Made by a program: the position numbers and the translations under genes. 64,000 nucleotides of DNA from Streptomyces sp. NBC_01716 (GTDB lineage Bacteria > Actinomycetota > Actinomycetes > Streptomycetales > Streptomycetaceae), in NCBI RefSeq assembly GCF_036248275.1, contig NZ_CP109181.1:2976001-3040000 (forward strand), given 5' to 3'. The notes under the pieces are model-generated. The model was not told the DNA's origin, searched no databases, and was given only the letters and a program-made list of their open reading frames with translations. The first letter of the stretch is position 1, and the number at the start of each line of letters is the position of its first letter. Positions 17,730 to 27,286 of this stretch are shown piece after piece.

Positions 17730-18728
17730 CTAAAGTCGCCCACCCGATGCGAACATCGCGAGCAGGTCGAACGTGATGCCCGCGGCCGCGAGTGCCGTGA
17801 TTTGCGCGTGATCGTAGGCGGGTGAGACCTCCACGACGTCCGCTCCGACGACATTGAGGCCGACGAGGGAGAACAGCAGGAGCTGGAGCTCCCTCGTCGT
17901 CAGACCGCCCGGCTCCGGCGTCCCGGTCCCGGGGGCGTGCGCGGGGTCGAGCACGTCGACATCGATGCTGATGTATACGGGACAGTCCCCCACTCGCTGT
18001 CGGATGCGCTCCGCCGCGCGGTCAATCCCCTGTCGGGCGATGTCGAGAGTCGTGACCGTCGCGAATCCGAGTGCGGCGTCGTCGTCGAAGTCTGATGCGG
18101 CGGGAGTACTGTGCCGGATGCCGACGTGCATGCAGTGGTCCGCAGCGAGCAGCCCTTCCTCGAAGGCGCGGCGGAACGGAGTGCCGTGTGCGAGCGGATT
18201 GCCGAAGACGGTGTCCCACGTGTCGAAGTGCGCATCGAAGTGGACGAGTGCCATGCGGCCGAACTGCTCGTGCGCGGCGCGCAGCAGTGGGAGCGCGATG
18301 GTGTGGTCCCCGCCGATTGCCACGATGCTCCGGGCGTCGGCGTAGAGCGTCCGCGCCGCATGCTCGATCTGCTCGACCGCCCGGGCGATGTCGAAGGGCG
18401 TCGCCCCGACGTCCCCCGCGTCGACGACCTGGAGGGCCGTCCACGGCTCGACGCCGAGACCGATGTGATACGGCCTGAGCAGTTTCGATGCCGCGCGAAC
18501 GGCCTCCGGCCCGAATCGGGCTCCGGGGCGATAGGTGGTTCCCGAGTCGAAGGGGACCCCGAGGATCGCCACGTCGGCCCGAGCTACCTCGTCCAGGCGA
18601 GGGAGACGGGCGAAGGTCGATGGCCCCGCGAACCGGGGAAGCTGTGCGAGCGCATCCGGCGGGCCGACGATGCCCGTCACGGAGTCGGACGCCGTAGGCG
18701 GCGTCCTGTCGGTGTCGGGTTCGTTCAT
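17730..18728 (-). CDS. Agmatinase/ureohydrolase family enzyme
   Basis: A 332-residue arginase-superfamily enzyme that hydrolyses guanidino substrates to urea. The two-manganese ligands are visible: GGDHTIALPL, HFDAHFDTWD and SIDVDVLDPAHAPGTGTPEP. The last motif favours agmatinase or guanidinobutyrase over arginase. ATG 18728 (MNEPDTDRTPP) is chosen; the longer frame to 18890 adds 54 residues without similarity. Its first 25 codons and upstream region recur inverted at 39.1-39.3 kb. Its stop codon lies at the edge of an IS remnant, so the very C-terminus may be altered. It stands divergent from the M20 peptidase gene. Confidence 0.85.
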   Translation of the reverse strand: MNEPDTDRTPPTASDSVTGIVGPPDALAQLPRFAGPSTFARLPRLDEVARADVAILGVPFDSGTTYRPGARFGPEAVRAASKLLRPYHIGLGVEPWTALQVVDAGDVGATPFDIARAVEQIEHAARTLYADARSIVAIGGDHTIALPLLRAAHEQFGRMALVHFDAHFDTWDTVFGNPLAHGTPFRRAFEEGLLAADHCMHVGIRHSTPAASDFDDDAALGFATVTTLDIARQGIDRAAERIRQRVGDCPVYISIDVDVLDPAHAPGTGTPEPGGLTTRELQLLLFSLVGLNVVGADVVEVSPAYDHAQITALAAAGITFDLLAMFASGGRL

Positions 18729-18850
18729 CGGAGATCCTCGGGGTCGTCGTGATGTGCTGTCGGCCGCGCTCAGCCATCGAACCCCGGCATTCCCCCAACG
18801 GGCATTGGCCGATGAAACGAAGCCATGAGCTCCCCTTCGTACAGCGGTAC
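18652..18850 (-). repeat. 199-bp inverted repeat, left copy
   Basis: Its reverse complement matches 39086-39284 with, by eye, about two mismatches. It covers the first 25 codons of the ureohydrolase gene and its upstream region. The two copies enclose about 20.2 kb and face each other. Confidence 0.9.
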
Positions 18851-18928
18851 GAGCTGCCTGCGCGAGCGATGCGCCATGCTGAGACGACATACACCCCCCT
18901 CCCCTCCCTCACGACCAGAAGGTGACGG

Positions 18929-20101
18929 ATGCGAACGGATTCTGTGTCTGCGACGCCGAGCGAATCGGCTGTCGACCTCCGTACGATCCTCGACGATCTC
19001 CGCACGCTCGTACTCGCCGAGTCCCCGTCATCGGACCTGGCCGCCGTCGCGCGCAGCGCGCGCACGGTGGCCGAGCTGATCGGTGCGCGGCTGGGGCGGC
19101 ACCCCGAGATCGTCGGTGTCGACGGCGTGGACCACGTCCTCCTGCGCGCAGCGAACCCCGAGGTCCTCATCCTCGCGCACCACGACACGGTCTGGCCGTT
19201 GGGGACGATCGAGCAGATTCCCTACTCGGAAGCGGGTGGCGTCGTGCACGGACCCGGGTGCTTCGACATGAAGCTCGGTCTCGTCCAGGCGGTGAACTCC
19301 CTTGCGGAGTTGCGCCGCCGGCACGGTGAGGGCATCGTCGACCGCGTCTCGCTCCTCGTCACGGGTGATGAGGAGGTGGGGTCGCCGACATCGCGGACAC
19401 TGCTCGAAGAGGAGGCGAAGCGATGCCGGGCGGTGCTCGTTCTGGAGGCCGCGGGACCCGGCGGCGCGCTGAAAGTCGAGCGCAAGGGTGTCTCGCGCTA
19501 TCGGCTTGAGGTGACCGGCCGGGCAGCGCACGCCGGCCTCGACCCGGAGACGGGCGTCAACGCCGCGATCGCCGCCGCCGAGATGATCCTCGCCGTCGCC
19601 GAACTGCGGGACGTCGCCGCAGGAACGACCGTGACACCCACCGTCGTCACAGCAGGAACGGCCCCCAACACGGTGCCGGCTCAGGCCCTCGTCGATGTCG
19701 ACGTGCGGGCGGCAACGGTCGCCGAACAACACCGTGTAGACCAGTCGATCCGGCGGATCGGACCCTCCGCCCCGCATGCGACCTTGGTCATCCACGGCGG
19801 ACCCAACCGGCCGCCGATGGAGCGAGCGATGACGGAAGAACTCGCCGGTCTGACCCGGCGCCTAGCCTGCGAACTCGGTCAGACGCCGCCCACCACCATG
19901 TCGGTCGGGGGCGCGTCGGACGGCAACTTCACGGCCGCGCTCGGCATTCGCACGCTGGACGGTCTCGGCGCCGTAGGCGGCGGCGCGCACGCTCCGGACG
20001 AGCACGCGCAGATCGCTGCCATCCTCCCCCGTACTCAGCTTCTGACAGCCCTGCTGGGTGAGCTCCTGCGGGGGAGCCCTGGACCGGCGGGCGTGGGGTG
20101 A
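18929..20101 (+). CDS. M20-family metallopeptidase (carboxypeptidase G2-like)
   Basis: A 390-residue two-zinc hydrolase. The metal and catalytic motifs are in order: HHDTVWP (His84/85, Asp87), GPGCFDMK with the bridging Asp, GDEEVGS with catalytic Glu and metal Glu, and a late GGGAHAPDEHA with the last His. The lid domain starts with RKGVSRYRLEVTGRAAHAG. It resembles glutamate carboxypeptidase G2 and N-acyl-amino-acid deacylases. No signal peptide. In a locus with an N-acylamino acid racemase and a GNAT enzyme, it is a good candidate for the step that removes N-succinyl groups from L-amino acids; a plain peptidase role is the alternative. It converges on the M55 gene, one base apart. Confidence 0.88.
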   Translation: MRTDSVSATPSESAVDLRTILDDLRTLVLAESPSSDLAAVARSARTVAELIGARLGRHPEIVGVDGVDHVLLRAANPEVLILAHHDTVWPLGTIEQIPYSEAGGVVHGPGCFDMKLGLVQAVNSLAELRRRHGEGIVDRVSLLVTGDEEVGSPTSRTLLEEEAKRCRAVLVLEAAGPGGALKVERKGVSRYRLEVTGRAAHAGLDPETGVNAAIAAAEMILAVAELRDVAAGTTVTPTVVTAGTAPNTVPAQALVDVDVRAATVAEQHRVDQSIRRIGPSAPHATLVIHGGPNRPPMERAMTEELAGLTRRLACELGQTPPTTMSVGGASDGNFTAALGIRTLDGLGAVGGGAHAPDEHAQIAAILPRTQLLTALLGELLRGSPGPAGVG

Positions 20102-20102
20102 C

Positions 20103-20945
20103 TCAGCGCCTGGTCGCGATCGCCGCGCGCGTGCGCTCGCCCGCCGCCGCGAGCTCGTAGAGCACCGTGATCAGGCCGAGGGCCTCGCTCGCCGAGACCG
20201 TCGTGGCGATGGTCCGATCGGAGGTTCGCACGCACCCGGGGATGCCCGCTGCCAGCTCGGCCGCCACCGGCGACGGCATGTCGATCTCCATATCGAGCGC
20301 CGTAGGCGGCTCGGGCCGGGCGAGGCCGGCCGCACCACGGACTGCCGCGGCGGCTGCCAGGCGGATCGCCTCTCTCGCAGCGGAGGGCGCGATTGTGTTC
20401 GCGGCGGAGAAGCCGTGAGCGGTCTTCACCGTCACGATGCCTGCCCCGGGGAAGGCATTGGACGCGATACCGGAGATGACATCGTCGCCCGTCACGAGAC
20501 CGACAGGGACTCCCAGCGACGCCGCATAGAGCCCGTTCACCTCGGCCTCGGACACGCGCCGACCGTCGATGCGGACCTCGCCGAAGTACGCCGAGAAGGT
20601 GTGCGCCAGAACCCCCGGTGCGCCCGCTGGAGCGTGGTATCCGACGAAAAGGGCGATGTCGCTCTCGGCGGTAAGACCCTCCGCCATGCAGTTGGCCTTG
20701 GGCGAGCCGAACACGAGCCGGGCCCGAGGATCGAGTCGATCGTGGAGGAGGTTGTCCATCGTGCCGTGCGAGTCGTTGACGACAACGCTCGTCGCACCGC
20801 CGTCGAACGAGCCCGCGATCGCGGCGTTCGTCTCCTCCGTCATCAATTCTTGGGCTCGACCGTAGCCGAACCCGCCGCGGAGGATCTGATCGAGCGTCGC
20901 GATGCCCGCAACGCCTTCCATGTCGACGGAGATGTAGACCTGCAC
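20103..20945 (-). CDS. M55 D-aminopeptidase (DppA family)
   Basis: A 280-residue zinc aminopeptidase that cleaves D-amino-acid peptides such as D-Ala-D-Ala. With GTG 20945 as start, the five zinc ligands fall at the same numbers as in Bacillus subtilis DppA: Asp8 and Glu10 (SVDMEG), His60 (NDSHG), His104 (GYHAP) and Glu133, with the catalytic His115 in AHTFSAY. This settles the start; an AGGTAGG site precedes it. The enzyme forms a cytoplasmic decamer in Bacillus. In Bacillus dppA is part of a dipeptide transport operon, and here too a peptide ABC transporter lies close by, across the PucR gene. Confidence 0.92.
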   Translation of the reverse strand: MQVYISVDMEGVAGIATLDQILRGGFGYGRAQELMTEETNAAIAGSFDGGATSVVVNDSHGTMDNLLHDRLDPRARLVFGSPKANCMAEGLTAESDIALFVGYHAPAGAPGVLAHTFSAYFGEVRIDGRRVSEAEVNGLYAASLGVPVGLVTGDDVISGIASNAFPGAGIVTVKTAHGFSAANTIAPSAAREAIRLAAAAAVRGAAGLARPEPPTALDMEIDMPSPVAAELAAGIPGCVRTSDRTIATTVSASEALGLITVLYELAAAGERTRAAIATRR

Positions 20946-21078
20946 TGATTTCCGACCTACCTTCCTCGAGCACCCCGGGGTCGGCACCCCGATCCCGTCG
21001 TGCCACTCTCGCAAATCCGCTGCCTCGCCGATTCGTGTCCGTGACCGAAATAGAGATAGATGAGTTGGAGGATTGCCT

Positions 21079-22707
21079 ATGCCCGCTGTCCATGGACATC
21101 CCGCCCAGCTCGGACGACTGGTCGACCGGCTCGGCTCCACGCTGCTCGCGCACCGCGCCGGACCGCGTCAACCGCGTCGGACGGTGTCGACGATCGTGCT
21201 GCACGACCCGCTTGACCCTCCCGTCATCGACCCGGACGCCATCGTCCTAGGAATTGCGGTGGCAGACGAAGCCGAACTCACGGAGCTCATCCGTGCACTC
21301 GGGCAGGCGGGCGCGTCCGCGCTCATCGTCCGCGACCCGCTCGCGCTCAGTGACCGCGCGAGGTCCGCAGCAGACGACGGCGACGTCGCCGTTTTCGGCC
21401 TCGTCCGGGGGGCATCCTGGCTTCAGGTCGCGATGCTGGTCGTGGGCGCGCTCAACCTGGTCGTCGACGGCCTGCCGTTTGATGGTCTGGACTCGGGAAG
21501 GGACCTGTTCACTCTCGCCGACTCACTGTCCGCCCTGCTGAGCGCCCCGGTGACGATCGAAGACCTGACCTCCCGGGTGATCGCGTTCTCCGCCGATCAG
21601 GCCGGCACCGATGAGCCTCGTCGCCTAACGATCCTCGGCCTCCGTGTGCCGGACATGTACAGCTCCGCGCAGCGCGAGACGGGCGTGTTCCGGGACCTGT
21701 ACGCATCTGAGCGCCCGCTGTTCTTCGCCGAGCCCGCGCCCGGGGTCCTCCCCCGTGTCGCGATGCGCATCCAGGGCGGCGACGAACCACTGGGGTCCAT
21801 CTGGGCGGTCGCCTCGGAACCTCTGTCTCTGGAACAGGAGAAGGGCATGATCGAGGCCGCGCAGGTCGTGGCCCTGCACATGCTCCGCTCACGCGTCAGT
21901 GCGGATGCGGCGCAGCGGTTGCGGGAAGCGATGACGTCGGCGCTGCTCGACGGCGGGGCTAGTGCCCGCGAGGCCGCCCAGCAGCTCGCGATCGAGTCGT
22001 CCGCGGCGTGCGTGATCGTGTTCGGTCCCGTCGAGAACGACGACGAGGTCCGCGTGGTCGCCGACACCCACCGAGCTGTGAACGCGCTCCAAAGGTATCT
22101 GCAGCTCACGTATCCGCGCGCGGTAGCGGCCCAGCTCGGGGGAGTCGTGTATGCGATCGTCCCGCTTCGTGGCGACGCCGAGAGTGGCGCCGCCGCCATG
22201 GCGAGCCTGGCGGGCGAGTTCGTGTCACGCCTCGGCACCACGACGGCGTTCATCGCGGGTGTGGGAGGCGTCGTCGACGACATCGGTACGTTGAACCGAT
22301 CGCGCCGGGAAGCCGACATGGCGATGCGCGTCCTGCGCTCTCGCCCGCAGGAGGCCGCGCGCGTCGCCGGCTTCTCCGACGTCTACGCAGAGTCGCTCAT
22401 GCTCCATATCGGCGATTCCCTCGTCGCCGACGGTATCGAGATCGGTGGCCCCCTGCGGGCGCTGCGGGAGTACGACGCGACGCACGGGACTCATCTGGTC
22501 GTGACGCTGTGGAGCTGGCTGGAGCACTTCGGCGACGTCAGCGGCGCCGCGCGCGCCGTCCACGTCCACAAGAACACTTTCCGCTATCGACTGGAACGTA
22601 TCGAAGACGTCGCGGGAATCGAACTGGACGATCCAGGCGTCCGATTCGGGCTCATGCTGCAATTCCGCCTCCCCGCGAGCCGTGCGGTTCGGGCAAACGG
22701 CCAATGA
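21079..22707 (+). CDS. PucR-family transcriptional regulator
   Basis: A 542-residue regulator. Residues about 30-130 form a PucR N-terminal domain, a GGDEF-like middle domain follows (about 310-400), and the C-terminus has the PucR helix-turn-helix (GAARAVHVHKNTFRYRLERI). TTGGAGGA lies well placed before ATG 21079; a TTG two codons earlier is less well spaced. Regulators of this kind activate purine, amino acid or proline catabolism in response to a substrate. It lies 114 bases before the transporter operon and is divergent from the M55 gene, so it probably controls both. Confidence 0.88.
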   Translation: MPAVHGHPAQLGRLVDRLGSTLLAHRAGPRQPRRTVSTIVLHDPLDPPVIDPDAIVLGIAVADEAELTELIRALGQAGASALIVRDPLALSDRARSAADDGDVAVFGLVRGASWLQVAMLVVGALNLVVDGLPFDGLDSGRDLFTLADSLSALLSAPVTIEDLTSRVIAFSADQAGTDEPRRLTILGLRVPDMYSSAQRETGVFRDLYASERPLFFAEPAPGVLPRVAMRIQGGDEPLGSIWAVASEPLSLEQEKGMIEAAQVVALHMLRSRVSADAAQRLREAMTSALLDGGASAREAAQQLAIESSAACVIVFGPVENDDEVRVVADTHRAVNALQRYLQLTYPRAVAAQLGGVVYAIVPLRGDAESGAAAMASLAGEFVSRLGTTTAFIAGVGGVVDDIGTLNRSRREADMAMRVLRSRPQEAARVAGFSDVYAESLMLHIGDSLVADGIEIGGPLRALREYDATHGTHLVVTLWSWLEHFGDVSGAARAVHVHKNTFRYRLERIEDVAGIELDDPGVRFGLMLQFRLPASRAVRANGQ

Positions 22708-22821
22708 CGTAGCCACGTTCTCGGATGATCGGCCGAGGAGCCCGGACCCGGGTGCGGTCATGCTGGTCCCGCGATGCACGAAGCCGTTCTCCGAACACAT
22801 TCGAAGCGAAGTGGGGCCACC

Positions 22822-24408
22822 ATGAAACGACGTGCCTCCGTCCTGATCCCGATCGCCGTCACCGCGTCACTCGCGCTCACGGCGTGCAGCGGAGCATCCG
22901 AATCCCCGGGACGCAAAATGGCGATCGACGGCACGTTCACTGTGGCCATCGACCAGGATCCCGGGGACCTGAATCCGCTGCTGACCACCAGTGTCACCGC
23001 TCAGAGCGTCGGGCTCTACTCGTACGACACGCTTCTCTTCCAGGATCCGAAGACCAAGGTCCAACCGTTCCTCGCCGAGAGTTGGACCGAGAGTCCGACA
23101 AAGGTGACGTACACACTCCGCGATGACATCACCTGCGCCGACGGCACCGCCTTCACAGCGCAGACCGCGGCGGACAACCTCAACTGGATTCTCGATCCGG
23201 CCAATGGCTCCCCCCGGCTCGAATCGGTCGTCCCGGCGAACGCGAAGGTGACCGCCAAGGGAAATGTCCTCACGGTCACGACTCCCACCCCGCGACCATT
23301 CATGCTCAACGACATCGGCGCCCAGCAACTCGTCTGCGAGGGAGCACTCGGAAACCCTCGCAGCGTCTCGTCCCGGAGCGACGGCACCGGCCCCTTCATC
23401 ATCGATGACGTAGTCGCAGGTGCCTCCATCAAGCTCACCCGGCGCAAGGACTACACCTGGGGTCCGCACAACACGACCTCGAAGACCCCCGGTCTGCCGC
23501 GGGCCGTGACCATCAGGATCGTTCCTAGCCCGTCGACGAGAGCAAACCTGCTCCTCTCCGGCGATCTCAACGCCGCCATCGTGAGCGGTAGCGACGAAGA
23601 TCGACTCGCTCGGCTCGACCGGCAGCCCTCCCCGGCGATTTCCGGGATGATCGTCTATAACCACTTCGAAGGCACTCCCACCGCCGACGCCGCCGTGCGA
23701 ACCGCTCTTACTCAGGCGACGAACCTCGACGCACTCACTCAGGTGCTCACGGCCGGGAAGGGTAAACGCGCGACGTCGCTCCTCACAGAGGAGCCGAGCC
23801 TGTGCACCTACGACACGATCGGCAGCCTTCCCGCCTTCGATCCCGGCGCGGCCGCCCAGACCCTTGAGGCCGCCGGCTACACCAAGGGCCGGGGCGGCGT
23901 CTACGCCAACAGCGACGGACCGCTGCGGATCACGCTCGTGTACGACAACTCGACCGATACCCGTAGCGCTGCCGCCGAGTATCTCGCCGGCCAGTGGGAG
24001 GACCTCGGAGTTCAGGTGAAGCTGGACGGCGGCGACGAGAACTACGTCGTTGACCGAGCGTTCGTGACCAAGGATCCCAGCGGGTGGAACGCGACGCTCG
24101 GACTCAACCTCCAGTCCGGCACTCCGGCGATCTTCCCGAAGTACCTCTCCGGGCCTGCGGCACCCAAGGGCACGAACTTCGCGTCCATCCACAACGCGCA
24201 GTACGAGAAGTTGAGCGTGGCGGCAGCCAAGCGGAGCGGTGAGAAGGCGTGCGACGGATGGGCCGCTGCGGAGAAGGCGGTCTTCGCCGAGTCCGACCTG
24301 ATCCCGGTCTCGGTCACGCCCAACAAAATGTACTTCTCGAAGTCGCTGGCCCTCTACCCGCCTGTAGGCGGGCTGCTGCCCGGCTCGGCGATCCGGGTTT
24401 TGCGGTGA
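22822..24408 (+). CDS. Peptide ABC transporter substrate-binding lipoprotein
   Basis: A 528-residue family 5 (DppA/OppA-type) binding protein. The lipoprotein signal is MKRRASVLIPIAVTASLAL followed by TAC, with the lipid Cys near residue 22. The mature domain opens with FTVAIDQDPGDLNPL and contains LAESWTESPTKVTYTLRDDI, the family hallmark. ATG 22822 is used because the signal starts there; an in-frame start at 22774 adds no useful sequence. Its stop overlaps the following GTG by four bases. It opens the coupled transporter-hydrolase operon and should set substrate choice: di- or oligopeptides, perhaps with D-residues. Confidence 0.93.
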   Translation: MKRRASVLIPIAVTASLALTACSGASESPGRKMAIDGTFTVAIDQDPGDLNPLLTTSVTAQSVGLYSYDTLLFQDPKTKVQPFLAESWTESPTKVTYTLRDDITCADGTAFTAQTAADNLNWILDPANGSPRLESVVPANAKVTAKGNVLTVTTPTPRPFMLNDIGAQQLVCEGALGNPRSVSSRSDGTGPFIIDDVVAGASIKLTRRKDYTWGPHNTTSKTPGLPRAVTIRIVPSPSTRANLLLSGDLNAAIVSGSDEDRLARLDRQPSPAISGMIVYNHFEGTPTADAAVRTALTQATNLDALTQVLTAGKGKRATSLLTEEPSLCTYDTIGSLPAFDPGAAAQTLEAAGYTKGRGGVYANSDGPLRITLVYDNSTDTRSAAAEYLAGQWEDLGVQVKLDGGDENYVVDRAFVTKDPSGWNATLGLNLQSGTPAIFPKYLSGPAAPKGTNFASIHNAQYEKLSVAAAKRSGEKACDGWAAAEKAVFAESDLIPVSVTPNKMYFSKSLALYPPVGGLLPGSAIRVLR

Positions 24409-25421
24409 CGGCCGGGCTGTCGAGAACTCTCGATGCTGCGGAGGCAGGTGCCCCAACCACCCGTCGTGGGCTCGACAGTGCTTTGCCGCGCTTTCTCGTG
24501 CGGCGGCTTGTGCGCCTGTTCTGGTCCGTCGTCGCGGTGGTCACCGTCTCTTTCCTGATGGTCCGCCTCATCCCGGGCGATCCGGTCCGCAACGCACTGG
24601 GCACGAACGCCTCACCGGCGGTCGTCGAAGCGCGTCGCGAGGCGCTCGGACTGAACGACTCGCTCTGGCTCCAGTACGTGAACTTCTGGAAGGGCCTGCT
24701 CACCGGTGATCTCGGCGAGTCGTTCTCGCTTGGTCTTCCCGTCTCCGAGGTCATCAGCCAGCGACTCCTTGCCACCCTCGAACTCGTCTTCCTATCGCTC
24801 GCCGTGGCGCTGGTCCTCTCGATTCCCGTCGGGATCGCGGTGGCGGCCCTGACCCGAGGCGGACGACGCCGTCCCTTCGACCTCGCCTACACGTCGATCA
24901 GCGGTCTGTTCGCGGTGTTCCCCGAATTCCTGATCGGAGTGGGGCTCGTCTTCTTCTTCGCGGTGCAACTGCACGCGCTCCCGGTGGCGGGAAGGTCTGG
25001 CCCCGACTCGTACGTGTTGCCCGTGCTCGCGCTCTCCATCGGCATCAGTGCGGCGATGTCGCGCATTGTCCGGGTCGAGGCGCTGACCGTGCTGCAGCAG
25101 GACTACGTCCGCACCGCGCGGTCCAAGCGGATGTCCGCGGCTCGTCTCTACTTCCGTCACGTCGTGCCCAATCTCCTGACCTCGTCTCTCACGCTGAGCG
25201 GGATCGTGCTGGGCTCACTCATCTCGGGCACGGTCCTCGTCGAAACGATCTTCTCCTGGCCCGGCCTCGGCCTCACCATCGTGGACTCGGTGAGGAGCAA
25301 GGACTTCCCGCTCGCGCAAGGAATCGTCGTGGTGTACGGCGTGATCGTCCTGATCGTCAATCTCCTGATTGACCTCGCGGTCGCCGCCCTCGACCCGCGC
25401 TCGGCCACGAAGGGCCTCTGA
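24405..25421 (+). CDS. Peptide ABC transporter permease (DppB-like)
   Basis: A 338-residue permease. The first span is LFWSVVAVVTVSFLMVRLIP, followed by the DppB signature GDPVRNALG. The ATPase-contact loop is DYVRTARSKRMSAARLYFRH. The GTG start overlaps the binding-protein stop (GTGA), and its own stop shares one base with the next ATG (TGATG). Longer frames would lie wholly inside the binding-protein gene. It forms the channel with the permease half of the next protein. Confidence 0.93.
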   Translation: MTAGLSRTLDAAEAGAPTTRRGLDSALPRFLVRRLVRLFWSVVAVVTVSFLMVRLIPGDPVRNALGTNASPAVVEARREALGLNDSLWLQYVNFWKGLLTGDLGESFSLGLPVSEVISQRLLATLELVFLSLAVALVLSIPVGIAVAALTRGGRRRPFDLAYTSISGLFAVFPEFLIGVGLVFFFAVQLHALPVAGRSGPDSYVLPVLALSIGISAAMSRIVRVEALTVLQQDYVRTARSKRMSAARLYFRHVVPNLLTSSLTLSGIVLGSLISGTVLVETIFSWPGLGLTIVDSVRSKDFPLAQGIVVVYGVIVLIVNLLIDLAVAALDPRSATKGL

Positions 25422-27286
25422 TGACACTCGTCGACCCCACTCCCCGTGAGGCAGACGCATCACCGCGACGCGCCTCGATGCGCCGCGTCAAGGCGTCGCT
25501 GCGCTCGCCGCTCGGCGCGGGCGCGCTGTGCGGTGTCGCGATCGTGCTCTTCTTCACCGTCTTCGGCCCCGTGATCTGGGGCGAGGCAGCGAAATTGGCA
25601 GACCTGACGGCACTGTCCGAGCCGCCCAGTGCCGAGCACCCGCTCGGCACGGATGCCGGTGGTCACGACGTCCTGGCACGCGTGCTGAGTGCTACGCGCC
25701 TGTCAATCACGACGGCGCTCGCGGCGACGTTGATCGGCGTATCGCTCGGCGTCCCCCTCGGGCTCCTTCCCGTCGTGACCCCCAGGAGAGTCGGCCGCTT
25801 CATCAACAGCGCCATCGGCGTGGCGATGGCGTTTCCCGCTCTGCTGCTCGCGATCGTCGTCTCGGTCACGCTCGGGGTGGGATTGCTCACGGCGACGCTC
25901 GCGATCGGCCTCGCGATGGTCCCCTCCTACGCCCGCCTCACACAGGCGCTGGCCGCATCGGTCGCGGGACGCGACTTCGTCGCCGCCGCGCGGGTCCTCG
26001 GAGTGAGTCCTGCCCGAGTCATGTTCCGGCATATCTTCCCCAACATCCGCGACACGATCATCGTGAACGCCAGCACGGGCGCCGGAACCGCGCTCGTCGC
26101 GGCGACCGGCTTGTCGTTCCTCGGTCTCGGCGTCCAGGCGCCCGAGTACGACTGGGGTCGCATGCTGAACGAGAGTCTCGGCGCCATCTACGTGAACCCC
26201 GCCGCATCTCTCGGCGTCGCGGTGGCGATCACCGTCACCGGCGTCACCTTCGCCCTGCTCGGCGAGACACTGACCCGCGTCTTGGGATTGGAGACGACGC
26301 TCCCACGGGCCGCCCGCCGCTCGCCCGTCCACTCCACACGCCCGGCGCCCGACGAGTCCATCTCCGCGCCCAAGGCCTCCGCGCCGGCGCCCAAGCCGGA
26401 CGATCTCGTGCTCTCAGTGCGCGGACTCAGAGTCGAGGCACCTTCGGGCGAGACTTGGAAACGCCCCGTTAACGATCTGAGCTTCGACATCCACCGCGGC
26501 GAGATCGTCGGCATCGTCGGCGAGTCGGGGTCCGGCAAGTCGCTCACCTGTATGGCCGTTGCGTCACTACTCGACCATCCCCTGAGGGTGACCGCCGCGT
26601 CCATCTGCTTCGACGGCATGGAGCTGACGAAATCAGGCGCCATGGCGCACCCTCAGATGACGCCTTCGCTGGCTCGTCACCTCGGGACCCGCATGGCGTT
26701 CGTCTTCCAGGATCCCTCGACCTCGCTCAATCCCGCGCTCCACGTCGGCCCACAGGTCGCCGAGATCGGTGTCCTCCACGGCGGCCTGCGCCCACGCCAG
26801 GCGCTGCAGCGCGCCATCGAGCGGCTCCGCGCCGTGAAGATCGACGACCCGGAGGGGCGTGCCCGCCAGTACCCGCATCAATTCTCCGGAGGCATGCGTC
26901 AGCGCGCGATGATCGCGATGGGCCTCATGGGCGAGCCCGCCCTCATGATCGCCGACGAGCCGACGACAGCGCTCGATGTGACCGTCCAGCGCGAAGTCCT
27001 GGCCCTGCTCGACGAAGTCAACCGCGAGCACGACACGGCCATCATGCTCGTCTCCCACGACATATCACTGATTTCGTCGTTCTGTACGCGCGTGCTCGTC
27101 ATGTACCGCGGCTCGCTCGTGGAGAGCCTGCGCACGGAGGACCTCGTGCAAGGCCGAGCACGCCATCCCTACACGCGCGCTCTGGCCGCCGCCGTCCCTC
27201 ACCTCGACGCGACGCCAGGCAGTGAATTCACAACCATCCCGGAGAACGCCGAGTTCTCCCTTGAGTCTGCGCAGGTGACGAATTGA
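25421..27286 (+). CDS. Fused peptide ABC permease (DppC-like) and ATPase (DppD-like)
   Basis: A 621-residue fusion. Residues about 25-295 are a DppC-type permease: HPLGTDAGGHDVLARVLSA is the conserved N-terminal loop and DFVAAARVLGVSPARVMFRH the EAA loop. A Pro/Ala-rich linker (about 300-325) leads to an ABC ATPase with Walker A GESGSGKS, Q-loop QDPSTSLNP, signature FSGGMRQRAMIA, Walker B LMIADEPTTALD, and the C-terminal oligopeptide extension RHPYTRALAAA. Such fusions occur in some actinobacterial dipeptide importers. It overlaps genes on both sides. Both functions look intact. Confidence 0.93.
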   Translation: MTLVDPTPREADASPRRASMRRVKASLRSPLGAGALCGVAIVLFFTVFGPVIWGEAAKLADLTALSEPPSAEHPLGTDAGGHDVLARVLSATRLSITTALAATLIGVSLGVPLGLLPVVTPRRVGRFINSAIGVAMAFPALLLAIVVSVTLGVGLLTATLAIGLAMVPSYARLTQALAASVAGRDFVAAARVLGVSPARVMFRHIFPNIRDTIIVNASTGAGTALVAATGLSFLGLGVQAPEYDWGRMLNESLGAIYVNPAASLGVAVAITVTGVTFALLGETLTRVLGLETTLPRAARRSPVHSTRPAPDESISAPKASAPAPKPDDLVLSVRGLRVEAPSGETWKRPVNDLSFDIHRGEIVGIVGESGSGKSLTCMAVASLLDHPLRVTAASICFDGMELTKSGAMAHPQMTPSLARHLGTRMAFVFQDPSTSLNPALHVGPQVAEIGVLHGGLRPRQALQRAIERLRAVKIDDPEGRARQYPHQFSGGMRQRAMIAMGLMGEPALMIADEPTTALDVTVQREVLALLDEVNREHDTAIMLVSHDISLISSFCTRVLVMYRGSLVESLRTEDLVQGRARHPYTRALAAAVPHLDATPGSEFTTIPENAEFSLESAQVTN

